Below, one piece after another: positions 8,602 to 18,949 of a DNA stretch of 32,954 nt. Origin of the DNA: Chara braunii (taxonomy: Eukaryota > Streptophyta > Charophyceae > Charales > Characeae). Position 1 is the stretch's first letter. Every line of letters begins with the position of its first letter. Below the pieces are notes generated by a model. The model searched no databases. It saw nothing but the letters and a program-made list of their open reading frames with translations, and had not been told where the DNA came from. A program made the position numbers and the translations under genes. Location: assembly GCA_003427395.1 (NCBI GenBank), contig BFEA01000351.1, positions 728,260 to 761,213 of the forward strand, written 5' to 3'.

Positions 8602-9424
8602 GTCAGACCAGTTCCATAAGATTGGACGGCCAGAGCGCTGTGTTTATTTTTGAATTGCATGGAGAGTCAGACCAGTTCCGTAAGATTGTACGGTCTGACT
8701 GCTTTGAATTGTGAGGGTTTGACTGTGGCTGATATTTTAGGGGTCAAACCTGTACCATAAGATTGGAGGGTTTGGTTGCCATGTTTGATTGGGGTTTGTT
8801 CTGTTTCTTTTGTTTTTGATCGAGGAGGCCTGAGCAAGTCCATAAGATTGGACGGCTCAGCCCCTTCCTGTTTCATTCTGAGAGAGTAATTCCATCTGAG
8901 GGCAGGGCATGTTCATAAGATTGGACGACCTTGGACTCATGCCGCACACAGTGGGATCAGAGAGAAACGAACCTCGCAGAGGACCAGATATGTTTTATAA
9001 GATTGGACGATCTGGCCCTAAGTCTGGCACATGTTGGGACCCAAAATGTTAAAATTTGGTTATATTTTCGACTATCCTATTTATGAACAGCCTAGCCAGG
9101 CATGAGTTCCATAGGATTGGACGGTCTGGCTATAACTTATCTTGAAGTGAAGAGAGTATAACTAAGAGTATAATTGAAGGTAACCCTGGGCAGACTGGGC
9201 CTTGTTCTAAGATGAACGGCTCAGTCCTATGCCCAATGTTTGAACATTAAGTTTAGAGAGGTATATATAATCTGGATATTAAACGGCTCAGGGCGACTAA
9301 GCCTTGTTTCTAAGATGAACTGCTTAGTCATAGGCCCAAAGGAAGAAAGAAGTAGTTGTGCAACCTATTCGTGTATACTTAGTGGCTGAGTCAGGCATGT
9401 TCCATAAGATTGGACTGCTTGGCT
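8602..9424 (+). repeat. array of ten hairpins with conserved ATAAGATT apex and variable stems
   Basis: The ten units lie at about 8602-8635, 8665-8700, 8743-8776, 8830-8860, 8897-8939, 8984-9015, 9093-9132, 9188-9234, 9291-9337 and 9389-9424. Each has the core GTTCCATAAGATTGGACG or a variant (GTTCTAAGATGAACG in units 8 and 9). The core folds as GTYC/GRAC around ATAAGATT or TAAGAT. The outer arms differ between units yet pair: AGTCAGACC/GGTCTGACT (unit 2), CAAACC/GGTTTG (3), CTGAGC/GCTCAG (4), CAGGG/CCTTG plus TGAG/CTCA (5), CCAGAT/ATCTGG (6), TAGCCAGGC/GTCTGGCTA (7), GACTGGGC/GCTCAGTC (8), GACTAAGC/GCTTAGTC (9), AGTCAGGC/GCTTGGCT (10). Units 8 and 9 add an outer GGGC/GCCC. Unit 1 is weakly paired. 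Function unknown; see findings. Confidence 0.85.
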
Positions 9425-9736
9425 TTATGTCTTATGTAAGTTGGGTATAAATGGGTAACTTGCTGAGAAGACACGAACTATTGTTTTCTAAGTTGACTTG
9501 GGGCTGGTGAGAGTACTTACCCTTGTGGTTTGACTTGCATGTGACTAAGTGAGGCTACTACTTGGTTTGAGTTTCATTTTGACAGGTAGTTGCTTTAGAG
9601 GTTCGCCACGTATAAGAGTGATAGGAGTCAACTTCAGTTTCTGCATTTTCTGAGCTAAGTTTCTTTACTTAGATCAATTCTCGTATTTTCTGGGATCTTT
9701 TGTTATACTTGGCTTTGTATAAATTTTGGTAAGCTA

Positions 9737-10035
9737 CTTTCTGTACGGGAAGCACTGCCGAAATTTCTGCAAATCCAAGGAGTTCGTCAAGTTTTTACTT
9801 GTTAAAGTTCAACTTGTCTAAAGTTTACAAATGACTTAGTAAAAATCTGGAAAGTCTCTTTTTTTAAAGGGAGTGCTGCCAAAATTTTTGCTAATTCAGG
9901 GAGTTAGACAAAATTGGACTCTGGAAGTCAAAGACTATTTCTGTTTTTTATATTTCGGTTGATACAAATCCTGGAATGACACCTTTCCTACGGGAAGCCC
10001 TACCAAAATTTTCTTAGTTTAAAGGAGTTAGACTA
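9737..10035 (+). repeat. three diverged units, about 120-nt spacing
   Basis: The units begin at about 9737, 9856 and 9983. Each reads as a short hairpin (CTTTCT-GTAC-GGGAAG; CTCTTT..AAGGGAG; CTTTCC-TAC-GGGAAG), then GCNCTRCCRAAATTTYTGC-like sequence, then AGGAGTTMGWC. The helix is kept through G-T pairs and base changes. They follow directly on the hairpin array. Confidence 0.65.
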
Positions 10036-10213
10036 TATTTTGACAGGTGACGATTCTGGTGATTCACTCTGTATAGGGGAGATTATGCCAGGATCCATCT
10101 TTGCTTTGGGCACCACTTAGCGGTAGACTCAGGCTTAATTAACTAGGATGATTTGAGTGAGATCGTGATATGGGGATTATTCTCCATAGACTTATAGGTT
10201 TAGCATAGGGATT

Positions 10214-10315
10214 GACCTGTTTTGTATTACAGGTCCTCTTAACCGTTTGGTTCAGGATTTGGACTAGCTTCAGCTTGATCCTACGAGGATCGTCTTCTGT
10301 TATCATTGATAACAG
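10214..10315 (+). repeat. cluster of four perfect short hairpins
   Basis: GACCTG/CAGGTC (10214-10235), AACC-GTTT-GGTT (10241-10252), GATCCT-ACG-AGGATC (10277-10291) and CTGTTATC-ATT-GATAACAG (10297-10315) lie within about 100 nt. They are present unchanged in the right copy at +14283. Confidence 0.7.
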
Positions 10316-11807
10316 GTCGGTTGCCGATTCGTCGGTTTACGATTCAACTCCAATTCACTCCTGCCACTCAATTTAAATACTTTAGCCTTGTGATTGAACT
10401 GTTTTGTTGTGTTTTCACCCAGACTTTATTGAATGGTCATCCAACAAAAGTACTGAGTATTTACTCAAGAGTTGCACGAGTGAGGCTTATATGGCTAAAG
10501 CAAGGGGTATGAGCGCAAGGAATGGTTGAAGTTGACTCCGTGTAGTGCGTGGACTTCTGGATGAATCTTTCATGTGATTGCAGGTATGGTTGTGGTTCGG
10601 CTTCGGGATGTGACTGACTGCGATTACATTCATACATGGCTAAGAGAAGCCTCACTGTGACTGTGAGAAGTGATCTTGCTATATAACTAACCCTTACATA
10701 CTTCTAAGTGCCTTGAGTATGTGGGATACCTACTGTAATTGAGCATAAGGGTTAATCAGATTGTGTCCTAAGAGAAAAGGGGGGATTCCCTTTTTACCCT
10801 TGCTTTTTAAAACTTGTATGGTGGGACGTTGTAGTCCGTGGCAGCCGTCAAAGTCAAACCCCTTGACTTTTGCCCAGGTCCGGAGCAGGACTTACCCCAG
10901 GGCCGCAAGAAACGACTGGCATCACAGGTAGGGACTTGTGTACTACCCGCTCTACACAGAGTGTGCACAGAGTGCGGAAGAGGGTGTGTGATCTTCAACC
11001 TCGCATGATGGTTGTCCAGCGTCGAGAGATTAACCCTCAAGGCGCGTGTCAGCCGACACTTGAGTGTCGAATGCGACCCTTGAGATTAACGAGGGCCGCA
11101 CGATTATGGGCACTACATAGTACGCCATCGTTGCGACTGCTTGCGCACGTTCGCATTGCGAGTCGATATGAGATAGCCCTGTGTCCGCTCGGTTTTATAC
11201 CAAGTCCCGCGCGCGACGCCTACCTGATTTTCGCGTCGGAAAGTTATGGGACGACTACTGAAGGGGCTAGGAGCGTTGTCGTGTTGTTTGCGTTGTGTCG
11301 TTTCGTGTACGTGTGTGTGCGTTTTTTTTTTCTGTTCGTGAAGTGGTGCGCGCGTGGTGTGTGGGATGCGTACTAGTCGACCGACGTCGGGCCGCGCTTG
11401 GGACTTCAACCCCCCCAAGATGTCGGTTCGCGTGCGGGTCCGACAGGCGTATTACCACGCGTATCCCCTATGCTACAGCGAACGAGAAACGCCCTCGGCT
11501 GGTCCACCTCTGCGATTGCAACTGATTAACTTTCGTACTGTGGACTGGTAGCTCGGCGGGGATACGCCCACCGAAGGGAGGTGACAGCTCCCGTAAGGTG
11601 AAGGTAAGTTGTGCCTCGCGTAGGCCCTCTCCTGTCGTAGGGGCTCGCGAGAGGTATGGCTGACGCACTCGGCCAGAGCGGCTTAAGGAAGCTCCATTTG
11701 TGTGTTCGCGACGAGGTTGGTCCAACTCTTGCATGACGCGGCCGAGAGGGTCCCGCGCTGCCACGTGCGGTGCCGGACCGATGCGCTCGATAGCGCGGCG
11801 ATGTTGT

Positions 11808-11838
11808 CAGGGATAACGGCTCCCTACCGTTGTCCCTG
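11808..11838 (+). promoter_or_regulatory. 12-bp hairpin at the repeat/internal junction
   Basis: CAGGGATAACGG (11808-11819) pairs with CCGTTGTCCCTG (11827-11838) with one G-T pair around the 7-nt loop CTCCCTA. It begins within three bases of the end of homology with the right copy, which lacks it. In an LTR element this is where the tRNA primer-binding site or a self-priming or packaging hairpin would be. TGGTGAAACGACATCC follows at 11837 and begins with the TGG expected of a primer site, but I cannot match it to a tRNA. Confidence 0.6.
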
Positions 11839-14429
11839 GTGAAACGACATCCGGGTACTGGATTGCGAGAAAATAGGCAACGTGAGAAGGTTGATCGAGC
11901 GTCTACGGATTAATCGATTGATGGTATTTGATAGAGAGCGAGTGAGAGTGACTATGTGAGTTGACGTTGCGCGATGAAGTAAGGATGTTTCGAAAGTGAT
12001 AAGCGTACTGACTATGCGCTAAAATACTCCAACTGGTATGATGATAGTTGAAACTGGTATCTTTTCTGGCCCTGAGTGCTGACGAGTTTGGATAATACCT
12101 CGTGTGGTTGATATGGATGAGGCGAGATGAGGTGATGCCAACGTGGTTGGGCATGTTTGTTGTGAGAGTTAGCCTCGTAAGGTCCCCATTAAGGTTAAGA
12201 GGAGTTGTCTGAGTGGCCAGGAGAGCGATGGGATACTTTGGGTTTAAAGTGAAGCCGAGGATGAGCAAAGAGGCCTACTATAGTAGAAGTCGTTGGAGGA
12301 CTGCGCGGAGAGTTAGGCTAAGGAGACTGAAGGCTTTATGAGTATGGATTAAGATCGTTGAGTCCAGGTTCTTAGCGGCCGTTTGAGTTATATAAGTTAT
12401 GAAGGTTTGAGGCCTGCCCCATGTGATATGCTTTAACGGGACATATGAGACAGCAGATAGGTGCAGGGGATGCCGCTTTGTGGCCTCATTGGAGGTGACT
12501 ATGGGACGGAGTAGGCATGTATATCACCTTATTCTCGAAAGGGATATCTGATCCTAGGGGGGGCAAGTGGGGTAACAAGTGAAGGTCTGCTTCACTTACA
12601 TTTGATAGGGCAACGACATGTAGTTGGCGCTAGACCTGCGTTTGAACATTTCCATGATTCGACCAACCACTTGAATTTATATAGCCAAGACTAAGGACTT
12701 GAGACTATTTTTCTGAGGGCACTTTTTTTATGAGTTATATATATATATATATTGGACCCATCGTATATGCCAGATCTTATCCAAAGTAAGTTGTCTAAAT
12801 GTCTAAGTATGTGAGGTTGTGTGTTTGATTATAATGGGATCTGAATGATTATTCCTGTGAGAAATATTTTTTTTGTATGAGTTATGTATTTGAAGTATAT
12901 GTTTAAGCATACCGGATTGCAAAGATTTGTACAAGTGTCCCAAGTCTGATTGTTGGCTATTGATTGCCTATTGAAGTCTGTGTATTTGAATTATCCTTTA
13001 AAATAGGGTAGGACTATTGCGCAGAATCCACGTCTGATGCGGATTCAGAGGTGAATGGAGTGACCGCCTCTTGAGATAAATATTTCTCAGGGAGTGGTCG
13101 ATGTGTAAGGTCTACCCTAAGGAAGGTTGCAGTCCTATGTTGTTGTTCCCCTAAGAGATGGCTTTGGAGAAGTTATAACTTTGTCTTGTAGGTAGTAGTG
13201 TGACTCACGCCGGAAATATGTTTTTGGTCCATAGTGGGGTGATGTTGTTGTATCTTTTGGGATAAAATGACTACACTACTACTGAATAGCAGAAAAGTGT
13301 TTGAGTCTTGTTAGATCATGGTCCATAAGGGAAACAACTACTGCATGCCACAGAAGGGTAGGGAGTGAATCCCCAACTATTTTTGTGTCAAGTAGGTTCA
13401 CCAGCACAGGACGGGACTGTACACCCCGAAGCGTGTATGGTGAGGTTGTTTGCCTTGTCGGCAAGGGTCTGTAAGGAACGAATGCTGGAATCGGAGGGAG
13501 CAGCAGTGAGGCTTGATCTTTGAGTAGGGACTCAGGGATTTGAGGATCTTTGAGTAGGGACTTAGGGATTTGAGATGTTATCCTTTCTGAAAAGGATTAC
13601 ACTGCCCCTCACCACAGTATACTTCCGTTAAAGCCAGGGAGTAAAGTGTGATGCTCTCATAAGTATTATGTCTGGGAGTGCTAATCGTTGGTATGTATGT
13701 TGATATAGGCTTGCTGTTATGAGGTATTTGTGTATGTTTTGGGTGACTGACTAGCTTGGGTACGATGTGTGGGGTTATTATGAGTATTTGTTATGTCGGT
13801 TACTATGGTAGTATATCGTCTTCTATGAATTATAATAATTAAGAGTTTTTAAAGATCTAGGAATGCATTATTCCTGTGATATATTACCATTATTATTTTC
13901 CTCTAAAGTGGATGGCCGGAAATACTGGAAAGGGTGCATTATAGGGAAAGACGGTATGAAGCTGAGGCTTCAAGGGTAGTGGTTGTAGAACCTCATTGTC
14001 AGCATAGTAACGAAAGGCGTATGCTTGACGTTTGTTTGTGATGGGCAGAACCGAGACAGAGCTAAGGCAACTCAGGATGCCTTATGCTAGGGAAGATCCC
14101 AATGTGGCCCTCCCAACAGAGAGGGAAGGCGGACTCGAGATGTCCTTGCCAAGACGGGTTAAAGGAGGAAAATATATTTTGTCCTGGTGGGGCGTACTGA
14201 TGGGCACGGACACCTTTGTCTGGATTGAGTCTGGTTTGATGATGGGCAAAAATGCGCAATTGTAAGGGTGACCCTGTACCCCTCAGCCGCCTTTTGGATC
14301 GAGCATGGGATAGAGTTGGCGCTTGGGCATGGAAGCCTGCTTGCTAGGCCTCTAAGGGTAATAGAGGCGGCTGCAGCAAAGTGAGCGAGGGGAGTATCTC
14401 GGGACGGGGAAGAGCGAGTACTAACCTGT
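11839..14429. other. internal leader region without a gene
   Basis: About 2.6 kb between the junction hairpin and the first gag-like frame. I see no protein family. Content: a (TA)n run near 12735-12752, AT-rich patches near 12720-12900 and 13840-13900, and the tandem pair at 13515. Short frames such as the minus-strand one at 11903-12268 and the plus-strand one at 14032-14265 show no recognisable motif, though the latter may be the decayed start of a gag reading frame. Confidence 0.5.
13515..13574. repeat. 30-bp tandem duplication
   Basis: GATCTTTGAGTAGGGACTCA-type units occupy 13515-13544 and 13545-13574, with a single difference (CTCAGGG against CTTAGGG). Confidence 0.9.
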
Positions 14430-16503
14430 GTGGAGGTCAGGCGCGCTGAAGAGTTCGGGCTCCGATCGGCTCCGCTACGAGTAGTCCTGCCTGAGTTTCT
14501 GATAGAGAAGAGTTTTGGTGGACAGGCAAAGGTAGAAGCGGCAGCCGAAGCGGCTTTGAGGGCACGGGGATGGGAATATGGGCGCTATACATGCGAATTG
14601 GTATATGGTTTGTATCTGGACCCGAAGTTTTCGCCCCCTAACCAGTGACTTAGGAGTATGGCTAGCATAGTTGACGTACATTCTAGTACTCATGATCCAG
14701 ATGAAGAGGATGAGGGTTGAGAGAAGTTTCGGGCAGCAGTAGGCCGATAAGGAATGCCCTCTCTTCCTACTAAATGCGTTTCTTTTGACTTGGCTATGGT
14801 CGTCCCTGTGCCCATTACCATAGTTATAAAAGTAAGCGCCAGGGTAACTAGGGGTTGAGGCATGACTGTGTGAGTAAAAGGGTAGATAGTGTGATTTAAG
14901 TGTTAGCAGGTTGCCTTTGTCTGCCTGAGCTTACTTGAATCACTTTTTGATAATCTATTGCCCGCTGTGCGTATCAGGCTGCTGTCAGCATCATGGCGGA
15001 AGAAAGCGGCTTCGCCAAGATCCTGCGTTGGAGGAATTCGTGCCAGATGAAGGTGTTGTTGCGCGAGGCACTGCAAGAGTCAATGTCTCCATACCTCCGT
15101 GCCCTGTTGTTCCAAGGAAGGAACTTGTCTAGCTTTCTGTGCAATTTTCAGGATTTTTGCCTTATGAAGAAGTGGGACGAGAGAGCGATGTGGTGCATGT
15201 TCCCCTTGTTCGTCTGCGAGAGGCTAAGTGAGGAGGTATATACCCTTAAACAGCAGTCGAGATCGTGGGATGAGTTGGAAGGTTCCTTGAGGCTAAGATT
15301 CCCAAAATGGAATAAAAGGTCAACGTGGGGAATGTTTTGTGCCACCAGTTGCTGGCGCACCATCGCAGGTGGAGTTAAGTGGGTTACAAAGACAGGTGGG
15401 GGTATTGGAAGAGAGGTTAGCATGTTTGGAAGAGGCCAGGAATGGCAAAAGGAAGGCCTTTGAGGGAGCATCGAGTGGGTCGACTGCAAGAGGTGAGGCA
15501 GAGGCAATAATGGATTATTAGGAGCTACTCCCCCACAAGAAAACCCCGCGAGGACGAGTTTGCACCCCGGAAAGAGGTAAAGGTGAGGGGGTCATTGAGA
15601 TCAAGAAGGGGCAAGAACCCAGTATGGCTCCACCTGTTATCGCGCCTGAGCCAGAAGGAGGGCCCATTGACGGGGAAGTACCCTTGGCTGCGGGTCAAGG
15701 GAGGCAAGGGAGTGAGTGGTGGCCAGAGCACTGGATAAATGTGGTATGTGATCGTTGGGGAAAGATTGGTCGCACCCCTCTAGGAAGTAAAGAAGAGGGG
15801 GTGATGGGTGAAAGAGGGAAGCCCGAACCTCCCAAGTTGACGAAGGCTCGGCGGAAGGCGAGGAATCGGTCCCTGAAAGGCCAAGGTACCGGAAAGGGGC
15901 AGGGCATGCGGCAGGGAGGGGCCACCCCGCAAGAATTCGAAGGTAGAGCAACACAAGAGAGACCCCCACCGATTGAGCGTTCGCTATACGGGCCGTGGAC
16001 GCCATATGGTCAAGGGGGACCAAGGCCCATATATAATTCGTATCTGCCCTGTGTACAAGGCATTTGTTTGGGCCCACAAATAAGTATGATGCCACCTAGG
16101 CCTCCTGCAGTCCAGTTTCAGCCAGCCTTGTGTATAGGGCCATTGCAGTCACCGATACCACGTACGACGGAAGGCCAAGTGGCCAGTGGAAGGGGCTAAA
16201 AGAGGAAAGCTGGGGAGAGTTGCAGGGATGAGAGGCGCGAAAAAAGGGGACGCTGTAGCAGCAAGGGTGGCTCTGACGGAAAGAAAATGGGTCTGGAAAA
16301 GGACATTTGCAGACATTGTGCCAAGGAGGGGCACATAATAAGGTTTTGTCGAGAATGAAGGACCAATGAAGCAAGCGACCTAATAAGGACCAATATTGAG
16401 GGAGGTGTCTTCGACAGGACGGGAGAGTATATCGACCCAACTATCCCAGGGGGAACCCGGAAGGAGGCTTTGCGGCGAGATGGAGCATCGAGCGCTGCCT
16501 CAT
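14430..16503 (+). pseudogene. decayed gag gene of an LTR retrotransposon
   Basis: Gag forms the particle shell and binds the element RNA. Here it is broken over several frames. At 14430-14648 and just beyond is a frame with an acidic end (HDPDEEDEG). At about 15100-15310 the residues FQGRNLSSFLCNFQDFC, then KKWDERAM, then SWDELEGSLRLRF follow the capsid pattern of Ty3-like gag (F.G..L..FL..F, a W in the next helix, W.EL...L..RF near the end). A frame change near 15315-15340 leads to a coiled-coil-like stretch (LQRQVGVLEERLACLEEA), then a basic, Gly/Pro-rich region (15624-16199), then a CCHC knuckle. Stops in the final frame fall at 15519-15521, 16197-16199, 16356-16358 and 16501-16503. The family is inferred from residue pattern only; the decay is seen directly. 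Confidence 0.7.
16308..16349 (+). other. CCHC zinc knuckle (nucleocapsid motif) in the gag relic
   Basis: The codons read CRHCAKEGHIIRFC, which fits C-X2-C-X4-H-X4-C exactly. The motif binds nucleic acid in retroviral and retrotransposon Gag. It is in the same frame as 15339-16199 and is followed two codons later by a stop. A short basic lead (KRKAGES.. RREKRGRC) precedes it. Confidence 0.85.
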
Positions 16504-16972
16504 GAATGTAGTCATGAAGGAGAAGGGTTTGTGTGAGAAGGGCCTGAAAATTTAAACAGACTGTAAATGCAAGCGGGAAATTACAATCGTATAGTTGTTG
16601 TAGGTAGGCACAATGTACAGAGAGGGAAGGGATTTTCGTAATAATGGTCCGGTAAAGTAACTAGAGTTGTAGGCAGGAGGAACCCCAATAGAATAACTGT
16701 ATATATAGAGTATGTTAGGTCTGCCTCACATCATGTTATTGGAGTGTCTCAAGTAGAAGGAGCACGGAGTGACCCTGAGGGCATTGTTACGAAAGAGGGG
16801 TCTGTTTTATTAGGCCTATTGATTGGGAAAGGAAGGTGTGGGACCTGCGTCGTGTCTAGGTCTACATGGTTATATAGGTGGGAGAGGTAGGAGAGGCTTG
16901 GGAGAAGCCTCGACGTGTGGGAAGTAGGCCCTCTAGCCTAGGAAAGTAGTTGTAAGACTGGTGTATGAGTGA
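16504..16972. other. gag-protease spacer, no recognisable coding
   Basis: Stops occur in all frames and there is no family motif. It would be the gag-pol junction region in an intact relative. Confidence 0.5.
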
Positions 16973-17134
16973 CTTCTAGTCTTACTTTCCCAGGATATGT
17001 GGATGTGTCCCAGGCTACTTGGGTCCCTCCGACTTGAGGGGTATGGCTATGTCCTGGTTGCAGTTGTTTTAGCTTTGCCTTTGGCCGGGGAGGCCGCATT
17101 GTTCTTGTGTGATACCAGGGCCGGTCTGAGTTGA
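16973..17134 (+). pseudogene. retropepsin-like protease relic
   Basis: One frame open from 16973 to the stop at 17132-17134 contains YVLVAVVLALPLAGEAALF followed by LCDTRAGLS. This matches the start of a retroviral-type aspartic protease: a hydrophobic strand, a turn, then L-x-D-T-G-A-x-x-S, with the catalytic Asp codon at 17111. The Gly of DTGA is Arg here and a stop follows at once, so it cannot be active. Its position about 630 bp after the gag stop fits a gag-pro-pol order. The short match makes this likely rather than certain. Confidence 0.55.
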
Positions 17135-17548
17135 GATTGTTCAACTCTGAGTGTATATATGTAATTCGAGACCATTTGGTTCGTGTTCGAGTTGGGGTAT
17201 TGCACCCCTGTGTGTATATTGAGTTGAGGCTTTTATCCGAGACTACTTTTTGTATACGACGATCACAATCACTCTCACATGTGTGGTTTTATCCTGATGT
17301 ATGATGATTTTGTGTGAGAGATGCATGAGGAACATCTCATGAGTTGTGTGAATTTCGTAAGAATGAATGAATGTGAACTGTCTACTCTTCGGTATACTCG
17401 TGCGGCCTGCCTACGGGCAAGACGGGGCCGAGTATAAGGAGAGGGAGAGCAGTCTGTTGTTGTGAAAGCGTGAGAACCCCAAGTGATTTTTGCGAGTTTT
17501 TGAGACTCGAGTATTTACCATGCCGGTTGTTCTATGGTTAAATTATAA
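17135..17548. other. no recognisable coding in the internal region
   Basis: TGTGTG- and GAGTTG-rich sequence with stops in all frames. A GAGTATAAGG-containing GC patch near 17390-17450 is the only local feature. Confidence 0.5.
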
Positions 17549-17651
17549 AAAGGACCCATAAGCAGGCCCCTCGGTTTGAGTTGTTTCGTGATTGAGTTGT
17601 GGAGAGGACCCATAAGTAGGCCTCTCAGTTTGAGTTGTTTTGTGGTTGAGA
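17549..17651 (+). repeat. 54-bp tandem pair carrying an ATAAG-apex hairpin
   Basis: The units AAGGACCCATAAGCAGGCCCC.. (from about 17551) and AGGACCCATAAGTAGGCCTC (from 17605) repeat with GTTTGAGTTGTTT behind each. In the second, GAGAGG (17602-17607) pairs with CCTCTC (17621-17626) around ACCCATAAGTAGG; in the first the arms pair only in part. The CCATAAG apex resembles the hairpins of the 8602-9424 array. Confidence 0.65.
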
Positions 17652-18949
17652 CCCCTTCAGTTTGAGGAACGCGGTAGTGTTGTTTATCGGAAGACTCATC
17701 TTCAAAAAGAAGGTGTTTTGAAAATGGTCGTGTGATAGCTCATCCTAGAAAGAGGGGGATGGCTGGGAGAATTATAAAGGGAGACCTCCTTCGTGTGAAA
17801 AGTGGTTAATAGATTTAAGGGCATGGCAAACGAAGTTTCAGTTGATAAAGTCTGATGAAAGGAACCAGAATTACGGACTGGATCGTTGGTGGAACTGAGA
17901 AGGTCGCAAGTTAGTGCATAGCCGTGGGATGTGTGGTCTGCTGTCTCTGATCAAGACAGCGGGTCACGGCCTTGTGTATGAGTCTGGCGGTGAACTTGTT
18001 TGTGATTGTGAAAAGGGGCCATGCGTCCTATGTTGTTCCATGGGAAGCTGGTAAACGCCTTTAAAGTGAGACAGACCCCTGCGTAGTCCCGCAGTGGGCC
18101 TGTGGTCTGTTTTGCGACGCACCGTTCAGACACTTGTGCTAATCCCAAGGCATATTGAGGAATACCAAGCTAAACGGTAAAGGGTAGCACCTCTAGGGCG
18201 CAACCCCTATTGAATGATTGCAAGACCAGCACAACCTAGCTGCGGACCCACGTCTACCAACGAGGTAAGAATTTATGGGGTTTATGCACGCCCCAGGGAA
18301 ATTACTGCGATGGAATGGCAGGGGATATGAGTCAAGACTTTGGGTAGTCCGGATTGAATGCTTATCAGGAGGAAACCTATTGTTGTATAACCAACGAAGG
18401 AGCTGCCGTTAAGATAACAATGCGGTAGGCCGTAGATCTGGCTCGATCAACCAGACTATGGTGGGTCAGGATGGAGACCTAGCATTTCTGTACTAGACTG
18501 CAGAAAGAGCTCAGAGGATATTTAAATATATATACATATACATTTGATTGTGAGAATTTTCACGAAGAAGGCAAGAGTGCCTTCTGAGGTCCCATTTAAG
18601 GCTCGCGTCCCTGGGGAAAGCTCTGCTTACGAGATAGAGTCTAGTCGGGACACTCAACGAGAAGCCGGCTTTTGTCTAGGACAAAGGGGAGAGGACAGTT
18701 TGAGGAGGCCTTTAGAACTTATGCTGTAGTATCGATGCGTAATACACTGGCGTCCTAGTGTCAGGACAATGGAGACCCAGGTTAAAACCCTGACAGCATA
18801 TAGTTGTGTGGGCACAGATTGTTGGAGGCCTCGAACCTGAGTCTGTCGGCTAATCGGATTGGTTCCTCCTTCATTAGCATCTTGGGTAATCTGATAGCGT
18901 TTCAATTTTGCGAAGCGACGGGGACGTCGCTTAATGTGGTCTGGTAAGC
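17652..18949. other. 3' internal region, no pol domain recognised
   Basis: I looked for reverse transcriptase, RNase H and integrase signatures and found none I would defend. A short frame near 17800 reading WLIDLRAWQ resembles the first RT block only weakly. AGCGACG-GGGA-CGTCGCT forms a hairpin near 18914-18931, just before the right repeat. No polypurine tract adjoins the repeat start. If this was an autonomous element, most of pol has been lost. Confidence 0.5.

Larger units (their letters stand above)
6942..10363. other. tract identical to 21225-24646
   Basis: By line-by-line reading this 3422-bp tract is identical to 21225-24646 at a constant offset of 14283. Just outside it the copies differ repeatedly (for example GATCTGGTTGAC against GATCTAGCAAAC near 6885, and CAATTTAAATAC against CAACCTAAAGGC near 10369). 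Both copies also carry N at the matching position (6838 and 21121). See findings. Confidence 0.8.
4053..11805 (+). mobile_element. giant direct repeat, left copy (putative 5' LTR, 7.75 kb)
   Basis: Sequence from TGTCGGCGCGAATA (4053) to GCGCGGCGATGTT (11805) is repeated in direct orientation at 18950-26080. The flanking sequences are unrelated, which sets the boundaries. The repeat begins with TG, and its end (CGCGGCGAYG) is an imperfect inversion of its start, as LTR ends often are; a clean CA end is not visible. With gag and protease relics between the copies in the same orientation, an LTR reading fits best. Against it, no convincing polypurine tract precedes the right copy, no target-site duplication was found, and 7 kb is extreme for an LTR. 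The repeat has no credible protein-coding ORF. The proline- and serine-rich minus-strand frames at 5223-6267 follow GC-rich hairpin repeats and overlap each other in several frames. Confidence 0.6.

Noticed and set aside
7307-8876. Short open frames conserved exactly between the two copies (98, 80, 71, 69, 60 and 69 codons)
   Set aside because: The DNA itself is identical there, so identical frames are not evidence of coding. They lack motifs, and some overlap on opposite strands.
8602-9424. CRISPR-like interpretation of the regularly repeated loop motif
   Set aside because: Repeats are not identical, spacing is irregular, the variable parts are stem arms rather than spacers, and the context is eukaryotic.
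17790-17880. WLIDLRAWQ-like reading resembling the first reverse transcriptase block
   Set aside because: Only a few residues fit, no LPQG or YxDD block follows, and frames are broken on both sides.
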